DNA of 64,000 nucleotides. It comes from Mesobacillus harenae (GTDB lineage: Bacteria > Bacillota > Bacilli > Bacillales > Cytobacillaceae). Each line of letters begins with the position of its first letter. Position 1 is the stretch's first letter. Location of the stretch: positions 1-64,000 of the forward strand of contig NZ_JABUNR010000004.1 of NCBI RefSeq assembly GCF_013343715.1, in the 5' to 3' direction. Positions 43,096 through 51,502 of this stretch are shown here, in pieces. The translations under genes were made by a program, and so were the position numbers. The notes under the pieces are model-generated. The model ran no database searches, had not been told where the DNA came from, and was given only the letters and a program-made list of their open reading frames with translations.

Positions 43096-43298
43096 TAACT
43101 TTCTTTCTTTAACTCATGATAGGCTGCTAAAAAGCTTTTATAGGTTTCTTGCCCGTATCGGCTTTTATCCATCCTAAAGAAAAGATCCATTGTAATTTGC
43201 TTAGCTGTCTCAATGGAACTGTTTCTGGAATTTTGGACTAGTTTTATATAGGAAATAAAATATTGCTTGCTTAGAGAACCTCCGTGATTAACTGTCAT
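43095..43298 (-). CDS. Small protein (67 residues) at the end of the arsR operon
   Basis: Last gene of a leftward five-gene set. AAAGGAG lies 8 bases before ATG 43298. The product (MTVNHGGSLSKQYFISYIKL ... RYGQETYKSFLAAYHELKK) is soluble, helical and lacks Cys, unlike the two other small proteins of the set. It overlaps the preceding CC-protein gene by 11 bases, so the two are probably translationally coupled. I do not recognise its family. Confidence 0.7.
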   Translation of the reverse strand: MTVNHGGSLSKQYFISYIKLVQNSRNSSIETAKQITMDLFFRMDKSRYGQETYKSFLAAYHELKKES

Positions 43299-43473
43299 GA
43301 AGCAGGCTCCTTTCTGATGAAGATCCTAAAATTGGGTCTGTTGCACAACTTTTTGTATCTTTCATCTGATCAGACCCAGTTAAGGATTCATTTTCTTCAG
43401 CTACTGCTTCCCTAATGGTGATATGGCAGCAGTTGTTTTCTTTATCTGAACTTCTTTTTAAAAATTTAAACAT
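43288..43473 (-). CDS. Small CC-motif protein (61 residues)
   Basis: The product opens MFKFLKRSSDKENNCCHITI and has a second Cys near residue 43. The paired Cys-Cys near the N-terminus is suited to soft-metal or metalloid binding. The remainder is acidic and Ser-rich, probably disordered. AAAAGGAG precedes the ATG. It lies 15 bases after the permease gene in the same operon, which suggests an accessory or chaperone-like role for the exported ion; this is inference. Confidence 0.7.
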   Translation of the reverse strand: MFKFLKRSSDKENNCCHITIREAVAEENESLTGSDQMKDTKSCATDPILGSSSERSLLHDS

Positions 43474-43488
43474 TAGATCAGTCTCCTT

Positions 43489-44355
43489 TTAAATCAGGTA
43501 AAAGATAAAACCAGATATTGTTGACATCACAATGACAGACCCAATAAATGCAATAACTAGTTCAGTTTTGAAGATGGATTTTAAAAGAACGACCTCTGGC
43601 AGGCTTGCACCAGCAGAGCTGATCATCATTGCCATTACTGGTCCTAGAGCCATTCCTTTAACTATTAGTATTTGTGATATAGGAATCATGCTGGAGAGGC
43701 GGATATATAGAGGGATGCCGACTATAGCTGCGACTGGGATAAGCCACCATGAATCATGTCCGAACCATTCCGAGATGATTCTAGTTGGGACTAATCCATT
43801 AATCACTGCCCCAATTGCCGCCCCAGCCATTAGGTATGGATAAACGCTTTTAATTAAGGACCAGGTTTCCTTCAAGGCCAGAGACCAATTGAATCTTTGG
43901 CTTTTTTCCTCATAGCCGGTCATAATCACGTTTTTCACATACCGTTCAAATCCTAGTTTATCAAGAGAGAACCCGATTAAAATTGAAAAAAAGGCTGTGA
44001 TAAACGTATATAGCAATGCGACCTTCCACCCCATAATTACCCCCATAATGGTTAAGATCGTAGGGTCAAGGACAGGGGACGAAAATAAAAACACCATCAC
44101 GATTGAAAACGGAATTTTCTTTTTAAGCATGGTAACAACAATAGGAATGGTAGAACAGGAACAAAAGGGTGTGATAAAAGCGAAGACCACAGCTGCCAGG
44201 CTGGCGAGAAAATGATTCTTCCCAGTTAGTTTCTGTTCAATTTTCCCGTAAGGAATAAATCCTTGTAGAAGGCTAACTAAGAATGATATAGCAATAAATA
44301 AAGCAGTTAGTTCCAGTGCAATCAGCAAAAAGCTTTTAAGGGTTTCGAGCCACAT
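43489..44355 (-). CDS. FCSCS-motif permease (DUF318/ArsP-like)
   Basis: A 288-residue permease with about eight helices and the signature FAFITPFCSCSTIPIVVTML on one helix. The Cys-Ser-Cys-Ser element is the hallmark of the DUF318/YraQ/ArsP permease family, whose characterised member ArsP exports trivalent organoarsenicals. A second conserved SSAGASLPEVVLLKS segment is near the C-terminus. The gene follows the Cys-tail protein by 10 bases in an operon headed by arsR, so a metalloid is the likely substrate. Confidence 0.88.
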   Translation of the reverse strand: MWLETLKSFLLIALELTALFIAISFLVSLLQGFIPYGKIEQKLTGKNHFLASLAAVVFAFITPFCSCSTIPIVVTMLKKKIPFSIVMVFLFSSPVLDPTILTIMGVIMGWKVALLYTFITAFFSILIGFSLDKLGFERYVKNVIMTGYEEKSQRFNWSLALKETWSLIKSVYPYLMAGAAIGAVINGLVPTRIISEWFGHDSWWLIPVAAIVGIPLYIRLSSMIPISQILIVKGMALGPVMAMMISSAGASLPEVVLLKSIFKTELVIAFIGSVIVMSTISGFIFYLI

Positions 44356-44365
44356 GTTTTATCCC

Positions 44366-44557
44366 CTAACAAGCGCAATGACAGCTTGTTGTTGGATCGC
44401 AAGTCTGCTTCGCTGCTTTTTTATGAGAAACGAATTTCAGTGCCTTTTGAAACCAGCCTTCATTTTCAGTCGTTTCGTATTTCCAAGCTTCGCGTGCTGC
44501 TTTCTCAATTTCTTCCCTCTTTAATCTTGCGAGTGTTTCATAATCTTCATATAACAT
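44366..44557 (-). CDS. Small protein with Cys-rich C-terminal tail (63 residues)
   Basis: Starting at ATG 44557 (AAAGGG is 9 bases upstream), the product has a helical, charged body (MLYEDYETLARLKREEIEKA ... WFQKALKFVS) and ends CDPTTSCHCAC, four Cys and one His in the last 12 residues. Such a tail looks like a soft-metal binding site. It precedes the permease in the arsR operon. I know no characterised homologue; a metallochaperone role is inference. Longer starts at 44578 and 44566 are possible. Confidence 0.72.
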   Translation of the reverse strand: MLYEDYETLARLKREEIEKAAREAWKYETTENEGWFQKALKFVSHKKAAKQTCDPTTSCHCAC

Positions 44558-44584
44558 CTTAAACATCCCTTTCATCAAATTATT

Positions 44585-44613
44585 TTGATATATTAATCAA
44601 TTAAAATTGATTT
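44585..44613 (-). promoter_or_regulatory. ArsR-type operator before the Cys-tail gene
   Basis: Overlapping palindromes TTGATATATTAATCAA and AATCAATTAAAATTGATT, with the same ATCAA/TTGAT arms as the two sites upstream of arsR. Confidence 0.65.
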
Positions 44614-44631
44614 ATAACCTTTAAATGAAAC

Positions 44632-44958
44632 CTAGCAGCGGCTAGGTTTAAAAATGCAGCATAGCTCGGGAGACAGGAGGTGATTAAGTTCAGCTTCATT
44701 GATCATGTAATAACTCCAGGTGCCTCTCGTTTCTTTTATAATAAGCTTTGCGTCTAACAAAATTTTTAAATGATAAGATAATTTGGATTGCGGCATATCA
44801 ATCAACTCGCTTAAATCGCAGACACAGCAAGAATTTTGCTGGGACAAAAGGTGCAAGATATGCAAACGCTTTTTATCAGCTAATGCTTTAAATTTAGCTT
44901 CATATTCTGAAAATGAAACTTCAGTTGATATATCTTTAACAGGGGAATGTTCTGACAT
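44632..44958 (-). CDS. arsR: ArsR family metalloid-responsive repressor
   Basis: A 108-residue winged-helix repressor close to B. subtilis ArsR: KFKALADKKRLHILHLL, CVCDLSELIDMPQSKLSYHL, KETRGTWSYY, and a C-terminal ELCCIF. Cys44, Cys45 and Cys47 in the recognition region and Cys100/Cys101 provide the thiolates that bind As(III) or Sb(III) and release DNA. ATG follows GGAGGCG. Three operator-like palindromes surround it. It heads the operon containing two Cys-rich small proteins and the permease. Confidence 0.92.
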   Translation of the reverse strand: MSEHSPVKDISTEVSFSEYEAKFKALADKKRLHILHLLSQQNSCCVCDLSELIDMPQSKLSYHLKILLDAKLIIKETRGTWSYYMINEAELNHLLSPELCCIFKPSRC

Positions 44959-44974
44959 GAAAACGCCTCCTTAC

Positions 44975-44990
44975 ATCAAAAGTATTTGAT
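44975..44990 (-). promoter_or_regulatory. ArsR-type operator just upstream of arsR
   Basis: Palindrome ATCAAAAGTATTTGAT lies 16 bases before the arsR start codon. Confidence 0.65.
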
Positions 44991-45033
44991 ATACTGTATT
45001 ATAATTCCAATTAATCCAAATTGCAACTGATTA

Positions 45034-45052
45034 ATCAAATAAAATTGATTTA
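45034..45052 (-). promoter_or_regulatory. Distal ArsR-type operator
   Basis: Palindrome AATCAAATAAAATTGATTT lies about 75 bases before arsR and nearly repeats the site at 44595-44613. Confidence 0.65.
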
Positions 45053-45098
45053 AATTTTTAGGGAGCAACTCCCCGCTAGGAAGGGAGCCTTAGGTGCC

Positions 45099-45467
45099 TT
45101 AGCAGGATTTATTTTTTAAAACTTCCTTCACAGTTGAAACGACATCTTTTGGACTAAAGGGTTTTAAAAGGTAGGCATTTGCTCCCATGGAAAGACCTTC
45201 ACTTCGATCTTTCTCACTGCCTTGTGCCGTCAAGATAATAACTGGAGTGTCTTTATGAAGACGAAGTTCTTTTAGCACGCTTAATCCATCTTTTCCAGGC
45301 ATAAAAACATCCAGCAAGATTGCCGCATAATCTTTATTTAAAGCCTTCGACAGTGCGTCTAAGCCGTTATCAGATTCTTCTATATCGTAGTGCTCGCGTT
45401 CTAAATACATTTTCAGCAGAGTTCTAATTCTAACTTCATCCTCCGCAATTAAAATATTTGAAATAAT
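45099..45467 (-). CDS. Stand-alone response-regulator receiver with an ATT start
   Basis: A CheY-like receiver without output domain. The complete fold, including the acidic pair in ILIAEDE, the phospho-acceptor Asp53 (ILLDVFMPG), Thr80 and Lys102 (LLKPF), needs the frame to begin at ATT 45467. AGGAGG lies 8 bases upstream of that codon. The first ATG, at 45410, would remove strand 1 and the acidic pocket and has no ribosome binding site. I therefore infer an ATT (AUU) start, or a former ATG lost by mutation. No kinase gene is adjacent. Confidence 0.8.
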   Translation of the reverse strand: MISNILIAEDEVRIRTLLKMYLEREHYDIEESDNGLDALSKALNKDYAAILLDVFMPGKDGLSVLKELRLHKDTPVIILTAQGSEKDRSEGLSMGANAYLLKPFSPKDVVSTVKEVLKNKSC

Positions 45468-45604
45468 GTTTCTCTCCTCCTAAACGTTCTCTTATCTCAT
45501 AATTTCGATGAATTACTAAAAAAACCTTTAATTATTACTGAATGAGCAGGAAAAACTAATGATTTAGCCTTTAAGAATAATTTTTTTTAAATAAAAGAAA
45601 TCGT

Positions 45605-45643
45605 TTGACATTCAAACACATATTTGAATAAACTATATTCAAA
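45605..45643 (+). promoter_or_regulatory. cadC promoter with overlapping CadC operator
   Basis: TTGACA at 45605-45610 is followed after 18 bases by TAAACT. Two inverted repeats overlap it: TTCAAACACATATTTGAA (45611-45628) and TTTGAATA...TATTCAAA (45623-45643). The first closely resembles the cad operator of staphylococcal plasmid pI258. Confidence 0.72.
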
Positions 45644-45674
45644 CGATCTTTTGACTAAGAAAGGAATTATTCTT

Positions 45675-46043
45675 ATGAAAGCACAAGATGTTTGCCAAGT
45701 TAATTGTATTGATGAAGAAAAGGTTACAAGGGTAAAAACGAACTTGAAGGATCAAAATCCTATAGAGGTTGCTAAAATTTTCAAAGCGCTATCAGATGAA
45801 ACCCGTGTCAAAATTGCGTATTCCTTATACTTGGAAGGAGAGTTATGTGTCTGTGATGTTGCTAATATTGTCGGGGCAACAACGGCGACGGCCTCTCACC
45901 ATTTAAGGATCCTGCGGAAGCTCGGACTGGCAAAGTTCCGCAAAGAAGGGAAGCTTGTATACTATTCCCTCGATGATTACCATGTAAAACAGCTCATCCA
46001 TCTAGCATTTGAGCATCAAAAGGAGTTGATCAGCAATGAATGA
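45675..46043 (+). CDS. cadC: Cadmium/lead/zinc-responsive repressor CadC
   Basis: With ATG 45675 (AAAGGAATT upstream) the protein has 122 residues, the length of staphylococcal CadC. Cys7, Cys11, Cys58 and Cys60 are all present (DVCQVNC, ELCVCDVANI), matching the thiolate metal site of CadC. The helix-turn-helix ATTATASHHLRILRKLGL follows. Metal binding releases it from the cad operator. It overlaps cadA by eight bases (ATGAATGA). Confidence 0.95.
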   Translation: MKAQDVCQVNCIDEEKVTRVKTNLKDQNPIEVAKIFKALSDETRVKIAYSLYLEGELCVCDVANIVGATTATASHHLRILRKLGLAKFRKEGKLVYYSLDDYHVKQLIHLAFEHQKELISNE

Positions 46044-48171
46044 ATCATCAGCCCGAGCAGTCGAAAAACAAGTTTATCGCGTTCAAGGTCTCACCTGAGC
46101 TAGCTGTGCCAGAAAGTTCGAACAGAACGTAAAGCACCTGGATGGTGTTTCAGACGCAAATATAAATTTTGGGGCCGCCAAGATTACCGTTTATGGAGCG
46201 GCAACTATACAAGAGTTGGAGAAGGCAGGGGCCTTTGAAAATCTGAAGATTTATCCTGAAAAGGGAAAAGCCCCCGTTGAACAGAGGGAACCTTTTTGGA
46301 AGAGATATTCAGCGTTAATAATATCGCTGTTACTTATCTTTTTAGGTTATGCAGCACAGTTCAAATATGGGGAAGAGAGCCTTGCAGCTGTTGCACCCTT
46401 TTTGGCGGCTATTTTGATCGGTGGGTCTTCTCTGTTTAAAACCGGATTAAAAAACTTAATCAGACTTGAATTCGATATGAAAACCTTGATGACCGTTGCT
46501 ATTATTGGTGCGGCAATTATAGGAGAGTGGGGAGAAGGAGCTGTTGTTGTTATTCTCTTCGCCGTCAGCGAGGCTCTTGAGCGGTATTCTATGGACAAAG
46601 CTCGGGCATCGATTAGTTCTCTGATGGAAATCGCCCCAAAAGAAGCAGTAGTCCGTCGAAACGGGAATGAGCAAACCGTTCATGTCGATGATATTCAGAT
46701 AGGGGATGTTATGCTTGTAAAGCCAGGGCAAAAGATTGCCATGGATGGTGTCGTTATTAAGGGGTTTTCTGCGGTTAATCAAGCGGCCATTACAGGAGAA
46801 TCAGTTCCTGCTGAAAAAACAGTTGATGATGAAGTTTTTGCAGGAACTTTAAATGAAGAAGGGATTCTCGAGATAAAGGTAACAAAAAGAACCGACGACA
46901 CAACCATTGCAAAAATTATTCATCTGGTCGAAGAGGCTCAGGCGGAAAGAGCGCCATCTCAGGCATTTGTTGATAAATTTGCTAAATACTACACTCCGGT
47001 CATCATGATTGTGGCAGCTCTTGTTGCTGTTTTGCCTCCCTTGTTTTTTGAAGCGAGCTGGAGTGAATGGATTTACCAAGGACTCGCTGTTTTAGTTGTC
47101 GGCTGTCCATGTGCATTAGTTGTATCAACTCCTGTTTCAATTGTTACGGCTATTGGAAATGCTGCTAGAAATGGCGTTTTGATAAAAGGCGGAATCTTTT
47201 TAGAAGAGACTGGGGCTTTAAAGGGAATAGCTTTTGATAAAACTGGGACGCTGACAAAAGGCACACCAGCTGTTACGGATTTTATAGTAATGGGAAATAT
47301 AGGTGAACAAGAATTGCTATCGCATGTTACCGCACTCGAATATCGGTCTCAGCATCCATTAGCTGCAGCAGTTATTAGCAAGGCAGAAGATGAAGGGATA
47401 TCCTTTAAAGAGATAGACGTTGCGGATTTCACTTCTCTAAGTGGAAAAGGAATCAAAGGTGCCATAAACGGCCGGGTATACCATATCGGAAACCCAAGGT
47501 TATTTGAAGAACTGGACCCAAACAGTTTAGCGGCTGTAAAGGACCAAATTCAAGCTCTTCAGAATGACGGCAAGACAGTCATGGCTGTCGGAGCTGACGG
47601 AAAAATATTAGCTATTATCGCAACAGCTGATCAGATGAGAGAGGGAAGCAGGGAAGTAATTGCGGCACTGCATCAGCTTGGAATCAAAAAGACGATTATG
47701 CTAACGGGAGACAACATTGGGACAGCAAGAGCAATTGCAAAACAGGCTGGTGTGACGGATTTTGAGTCAGAGCTGCTGCCTGAAGATAAGTTGAAATTTA
47801 TTAAGCAAATGAGAGAAGAGTATGGGCGAGTCGCAATGGTTGGTGATGGAGTCAATGATGCCCCTGCCCTGGCGGCGTCAACCGTAGGTATCGCAATGGG
47901 CGGTGCGGGAACGGATACTGCTCTTGAGACGGCGGATATAGCATTGATGGGAGACGATCTTAGCAAACTTCCATTCACCATTAAATTAAGCAGGGCAGCA
48001 CTAAGGATTATTAAACAGAACATCACCTTTTCATTAGGTATAAAAATAGTCGCTTTACTCCTGGTTATTCCCGGCTGGCTTACCCTTTGGATTGCTATTT
48101 TTGCCGACATGGGGGCTACTCTGTTAGTTACTCTGAACGGGTTAAGGCTCCTTCGAATAAAGGCCAAGTAA
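46036..48171 (+). pseudogene. cadA: Cadmium/zinc/lead P1B-type ATPase CadA, interrupted by in-frame TGA
   Basis: The natural start ATG 46036 (AAGGAG upstream) overlaps cadC and gives a CadA N-terminus, VYRVQGLT, followed by TGA at 46096-46098, then [11 protein letters not shown]. In homologues this reads GFTCANCAGKFEKNV, so the stop replaces exactly the first Cys of the CxxC metal-binding motif. Without the stop the frame is open for 711 residues, with TGES, CPC in [14 protein letters not shown] phosphorylation loop and GDGVNDAP. The downstream frame alone could start only at TTG 46216, without a good ribosome binding site. Either the gene was recently disabled, or TGA is decoded, or the base is an error. 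The core ATPase is intact. Confidence 0.9.
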
Positions 48172-48205
48172 ATTTGTCTGAAGGTTAAAGTGTTTCGGGG
48201 GATGA

Positions 48206-48826
48206 ATGATGAAAAATAGCTGGAACCAAATTGTTTATCACTGCTGGTCCCCCGTTTATGATTGGTTCTTTAACTCGGGGCCTTTTCTGAAAGCCAGAAA
48301 GAAGATATTTGGGAATTTGCTTTTTAATCATGGTGATGAGATTTTATTTATTGGTGTCGGCACAGGGGCGGACATTGAACAAATAAATGTTGAGGGATTA
48401 AAGATTACAGCAGTTGATTATTCTGAGGCTATGCTTCAAAAAGCGAGGGAAAAGTTTGATGAAACCAATATCAATTTCCTGCAAGGCGACGCGCAATCCT
48501 TATTTTTTCCAAATAACTCCTTTGATTATACGATTGTAAGCTTACTTTTGTCGGTAGTTCCCAACCCCCTCTTAGCTTTATCAGAAGCAATACGTGTAAC
48601 GAAGCCTGGAGGTCGTATTATTATTTTTGATAAGTTTGCAGCAGATGGGAAAGATCAGCCACTGCACAAAAAACTGTTAAGACCTCTTATTAAGATACTC
48701 GGAACAGATATAGGATTAACCTTTAGTGATTTTTATTCAGAGAATAACGCTGAGGCCACGTTGGCAGAAGACAAACCTGTACTGTTTAATGGGATGTATC
48801 GAAAGATCATTTTAATAAAAAAGTAA
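48206..48826 (+). CDS. Class I SAM-dependent methyltransferase
   Basis: A 206-residue methyltransferase of the UbiE/Methyltransf_11 type: FIGVGTGADIEQI is the SAM-binding glycine loop, AVDYSEAMLQKARE the acidic loop, GDAQSLFFPNNSFDYTIV and TKPGGRIIIFDKF the later motifs. Within a metal-resistance cluster and 34 bases after cadA it may methylate a metalloid or small thiol, but it lacks the three conserved Cys of ArsM arsenite methyltransferases, so arsenite methylation is unlikely. Start at 48206 or the next ATG. Confidence 0.85.
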   Translation: MMKNSWNQIVYHCWSPVYDWFFNSGPFLKARKKIFGNLLFNHGDEILFIGVGTGADIEQINVEGLKITAVDYSEAMLQKAREKFDETNINFLQGDAQSLFFPNNSFDYTIVSLLLSVVPNPLLALSEAIRVTKPGGRIIIFDKFAADGKDQPLHKKLLRPLIKILGTDIGLTFSDFYSENNAEATLAEDKPVLFNGMYRKIILIKK

Positions 48827-48934
48827 TTATGTCTTGGTATCGGAAGCTTGAAATTGATTGGTTAAACATGTGTGTATTTCTGCTCAGGTGGTATTTAGTA
48901 AAGAGTAAGAAGTTAACTGTGAGAGGGGATTATA

Positions 48935-49840
48935 ATGGGACATGGTCATAATCACAGCCATAGCCATTCTAATAACAAGCAGGCACTCTTTTGGGCATTT
49001 TTGATCATCCTTTCGTTTATGTTTGTTGAAGTAATTGGCGGGATATTAACTAATAGTCTTGCCTTGTTATCTGATGCTGGTCATATGTTAAGCGATGCAG
49101 CAGCGTTAGGGCTTAGTCTTTTTGCGATTAAGCTTGGGGAAAAAAAGTCTACGGCAGCTAACACTTATGGGTATAAGCGGTTTGAGATTATTGCAGCAGC
49201 TTTAAACGGCCTTACCTTAGTAGTTATTTCTATTCTGATTTTCTATGAAGCTTATCACCGATTGTCCGATCCTCCTGAAGTGTCTAGTATCGGTATGCTA
49301 TCAGTTTCCATTATAGGGCTATTGGTTAATATAGCTGCTGCATGGATATTGATGAAAGGTGACAAGGACGGAAATTTGAATATTAGAAGTGCTTTTCTGC
49401 ACGTAATTGGTGATATGCTAGGCTCTGTTGGAGCAATAGTGGCTGCCCTTCTGATTTATTTTTTCGGCTGGGGAATAGCGGATCCGATTGCTAGTGCAAT
49501 AGTGGCTGTCCTAATTATTATAAGTGGCTGGAGAGTTCTAAAAGACTCCTTTCATGTCCTGATGGAAGGCACTCCCACTGATGTTAATGTTGATAAAATA
49601 AAGCTTGCGCTTAAACGGATCCGCCATATCGAGGATATCCATGATCTTCATATATGGTCCATTACTTCTGGAATTCCTATGTTAAGCTGTCATTTATCGA
49701 TCTCAGAATATGGTAACCATGACGAAATCCTCCATGAAGCACAAGCGATCTTGCATGATATTTTTGGTATTGACCATAGTACTATTCAGGTTGAAACAAG
49801 TGAGCATGGCTGTCCTAATTATCATGGAACCTGTAACTAA
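48935..49840 (+). CDS. czcD: Cation diffusion facilitator, CzcD type
   Basis: A 301-residue Zn/Cd/Co exporter with a His-rich N-terminus (GHGHNHSHSHS), six helices, the metal-site pairs SDAGHMLSDA in helix 2 and HVIGDMLGS in helix 5, and a C-terminal cytoplasmic domain ending with a Cys/His tail (HGCPNYHGTC). It exchanges metal for protons. The ATG follows GAGAGGGG. It completes the cadC-cadA-czcD metal module. Confidence 0.95.
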   Translation: MGHGHNHSHSHSNNKQALFWAFLIILSFMFVEVIGGILTNSLALLSDAGHMLSDAAALGLSLFAIKLGEKKSTAANTYGYKRFEIIAAALNGLTLVVISILIFYEAYHRLSDPPEVSSIGMLSVSIIGLLVNIAAAWILMKGDKDGNLNIRSAFLHVIGDMLGSVGAIVAALLIYFFGWGIADPIASAIVAVLIIISGWRVLKDSFHVLMEGTPTDVNVDKIKLALKRIRHIEDIHDLHIWSITSGIPMLSCHLSISEYGNHDEILHEAQAILHDIFGIDHSTIQVETSEHGCPNYHGTCN

Positions 49841-49983
49841 TAAAGGCTATTGTTGTAAACCTATTAGGTGGTAACTCAATTGAAAACCAAAGGAAATAGT
49901 TTGATTTTAAAAATCCCCTAAATAATGGAAAGGAGCTATCCATAAAGTCTTGGAGGATAAATTCGAAGATGGTGTAAAATGTG

Positions 49984-50015
49984 TAAAAAGCATTGGCTGA
50001 CGCCAATGCTTTTTA
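49984..50015. terminator. Bidirectional terminator between czcD and the cystine ABC operon
   Basis: AAAAAGCATTGGC/GCCAATGCTTTTT stem with TGAC loop and T-runs on both sides. Confidence 0.9.
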
Positions 50016-50047
50016 TTTGCTCCATGAAATTAGCACAATATCGACCT

Positions 50048-50782
50048 TTACTGTATCATTTGCAGGAATTGCTGAGTCCGTTCTTCCTTTGGAGTAGAGA
50101 AGATTTGTTCAGGTGCTCCTCTTTCAATAATGATGCCCCGATCCATAAAAATTACCTCATCGGCCGCTTCACGTGCGAATCTCATTTCATGCGAGACTAC
50201 CACCATCGTCATGCCTTCACTAGCCAGGTCCTTCATGGCTTTTAGAACATCCCCAACGAGTTCAGGATCTAAAGCTGATGTAGGTTCATCAAATAACATC
50301 ACCTTAGGTTCCATAGCTAGAGCCCTGGCAATCCCCACACGCTGCTGTTGGCCCCCTGAAAGCTGAAAGGGATAATAGTGTAATTTATCTCCCAGTCCTA
50401 CCTTTGAAAGAAGCTGCTCTGCTTTCCGGCTAGCGTTTGCAGAAGATTCCTTCTTTACAATGACTGGGCCTTCCATCACATTTTCCAAAGCTGTTTTATG
50501 TGGAAAAAGATTATAGCTTTGAAACACCATCCCTGTCAGACTTCTAAATGCCGAAATTCTTTTTTTGGGAACAGTCTTCGAAAAGTCTAGCTGAGAATTA
50601 CTGATAGTAATAGAACCAGAAGTCGGAGTTTCCAAAATATTGATACAGCGAAGCAAGGTTGTTTTACCAGAGCCGGAAGGACCGATCACGACAACGACCT
50701 TGCCTTTTTCAACCTCAAGGTCAATCCCTTTAAGTACCTCAAGATCGTCGAATTTCTTGGTTAATCCTTTAATTGTTATCAC
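50048..50782 (-). CDS. tcyC: Amino-acid (cystine) ABC transporter ATPase
   Basis: A 244-residue polar-amino-acid ABC ATPase: Walker [14 protein letters not shown], signature [15 protein letters not shown], Walker [14 protein letters not shown] and the H-loop VVVSHE. It energises import with the permease and binding protein encoded upstream in the same leftward operon. Assignment to cystine rests on the binding protein and gene order (tcyA-tcyB-tcyC). Confidence 0.92.
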   Translation of the reverse strand: MITIKGLTKKFDDLEVLKGIDLEVEKGKVVVVIGPSGSGKTTLLRCINILETPTSGSITISNSQLDFSKTVPKKRISAFRSLTGMVFQSYNLFPHKTALENVMEGPVIVKKESSANASRKAEQLLSKVGLGDKLHYYPFQLSGGQQQRVGIARALAMEPKVMLFDEPTSALDPELVGDVLKAMKDLASEGMTMVVVSHEMRFAREAADEVIFMDRGIIIERGAPEQIFSTPKEERTQQFLQMIQ

Positions 50783-50800
50783 GATTGGAATCCTCCAGCG

Positions 50801-51502
50801 TTATTTTGATACATATCTGTCGAGCCGCCTCTCAATTCTTCCCTGAACGATAGATAGGATAAAACAAATGACCCAGTATATGAGTGCTGCCTGAGTATAT
50901 AGAAGCAGGAACTCATAATTCGTAGCTGCGATTTCCTGAGCCTTCCTAAACATTTCTGTCACCAAAATCATCGAAGCTAGAGATGTGTCTTTTACTAAGC
51001 TGATAAAGGTATTAGAAAGGGGAGGGATTGAAACCCTAGAAGCCTGAGGAAGAATAATCCGTTTTAAAGCCTGCTGGTAGTTCATTCCAATAGAATATCC
51101 TGCTTCCCATTGTCCCTTGGGAATGGACTGGATGGCGGCACGAATGATTTCTGATGCATAGGCACCAACATTTAACGAGAAACCGATCACTGCGGATGGA
51201 AATGGATCAATGGTAATCCCTACTGTAGGGAGACCGTAAAAAATAATAAATAATTGAACAAGCAAGGGAGTCCCACGGATAGCAGACACATAGATTCTTG
51301 CGATTATTTCGAGTGGCTTAATTCCAGAAAGGCGAGCGAGTGCCGTAAGAATTGCCAGTGTCAGTCCTAAAGCGAAACTGATTAATGTTAATGGGATTGT
51401 ATAAAAAATAGCTCCCTTCAGCAAAGGCAAAAGGGAACTTTCGGCTATATTCGTTAGTCTTTCAAGTCGCTCGGGGTTTGTGAAAATACTATTCAAGTAC
51501 AT
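50801..51502 (-). CDS. tcyB: Amino-acid (cystine) ABC transporter permease
   Basis: A 233-residue His/Glu/Gln/Cys-type permease with five helices and the EAA loop [23 protein letters not shown] start at ATG 51502, which overlaps the end of the binding-protein gene by 14 bases; the longer frame lacks translation signals. Length fits TcyB (about 234 residues). Confidence 0.9.
   Translation of the reverse strand: MYLNSIFTNPERLERLTNIAESSLLPLLKGAIFYTIPLTLISFALGLTLAILTALARLSGIKPLEIIARIYVSAIRGTPLLVQLFIIFYGLPTVGITIDPFPSAVIGFSLNVGAYASEIIRAAIQSIPKGQWEAGYSIGMNYQQALKRIILPQASRVSIPPLSNTFISLVKDTSLASMILVTEMFRKAQEIAATNYEFLLLYTQAALIYWVICFILSIVQGRIERRLDRYVSK

Noticed and set aside
46096..46098. Reassignment of TGA as a sense codon in this organism
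   Set aside because: TGA ends several intact genes in the window (cadC, the aldo/keto reductase, the MFS gene), so the standard code applies; site-specific decoding remains a separate question.
47673..48167. 164-codon frame antisense to cadA
   Set aside because: Shadow frame with low-complexity Ser/Ala/Pro composition inside a clear ATPase gene.
48206..48826. ArsM arsenite methyltransferase
   Set aside because: The protein lacks the conserved Cys residues that bind As(III) in ArsM.
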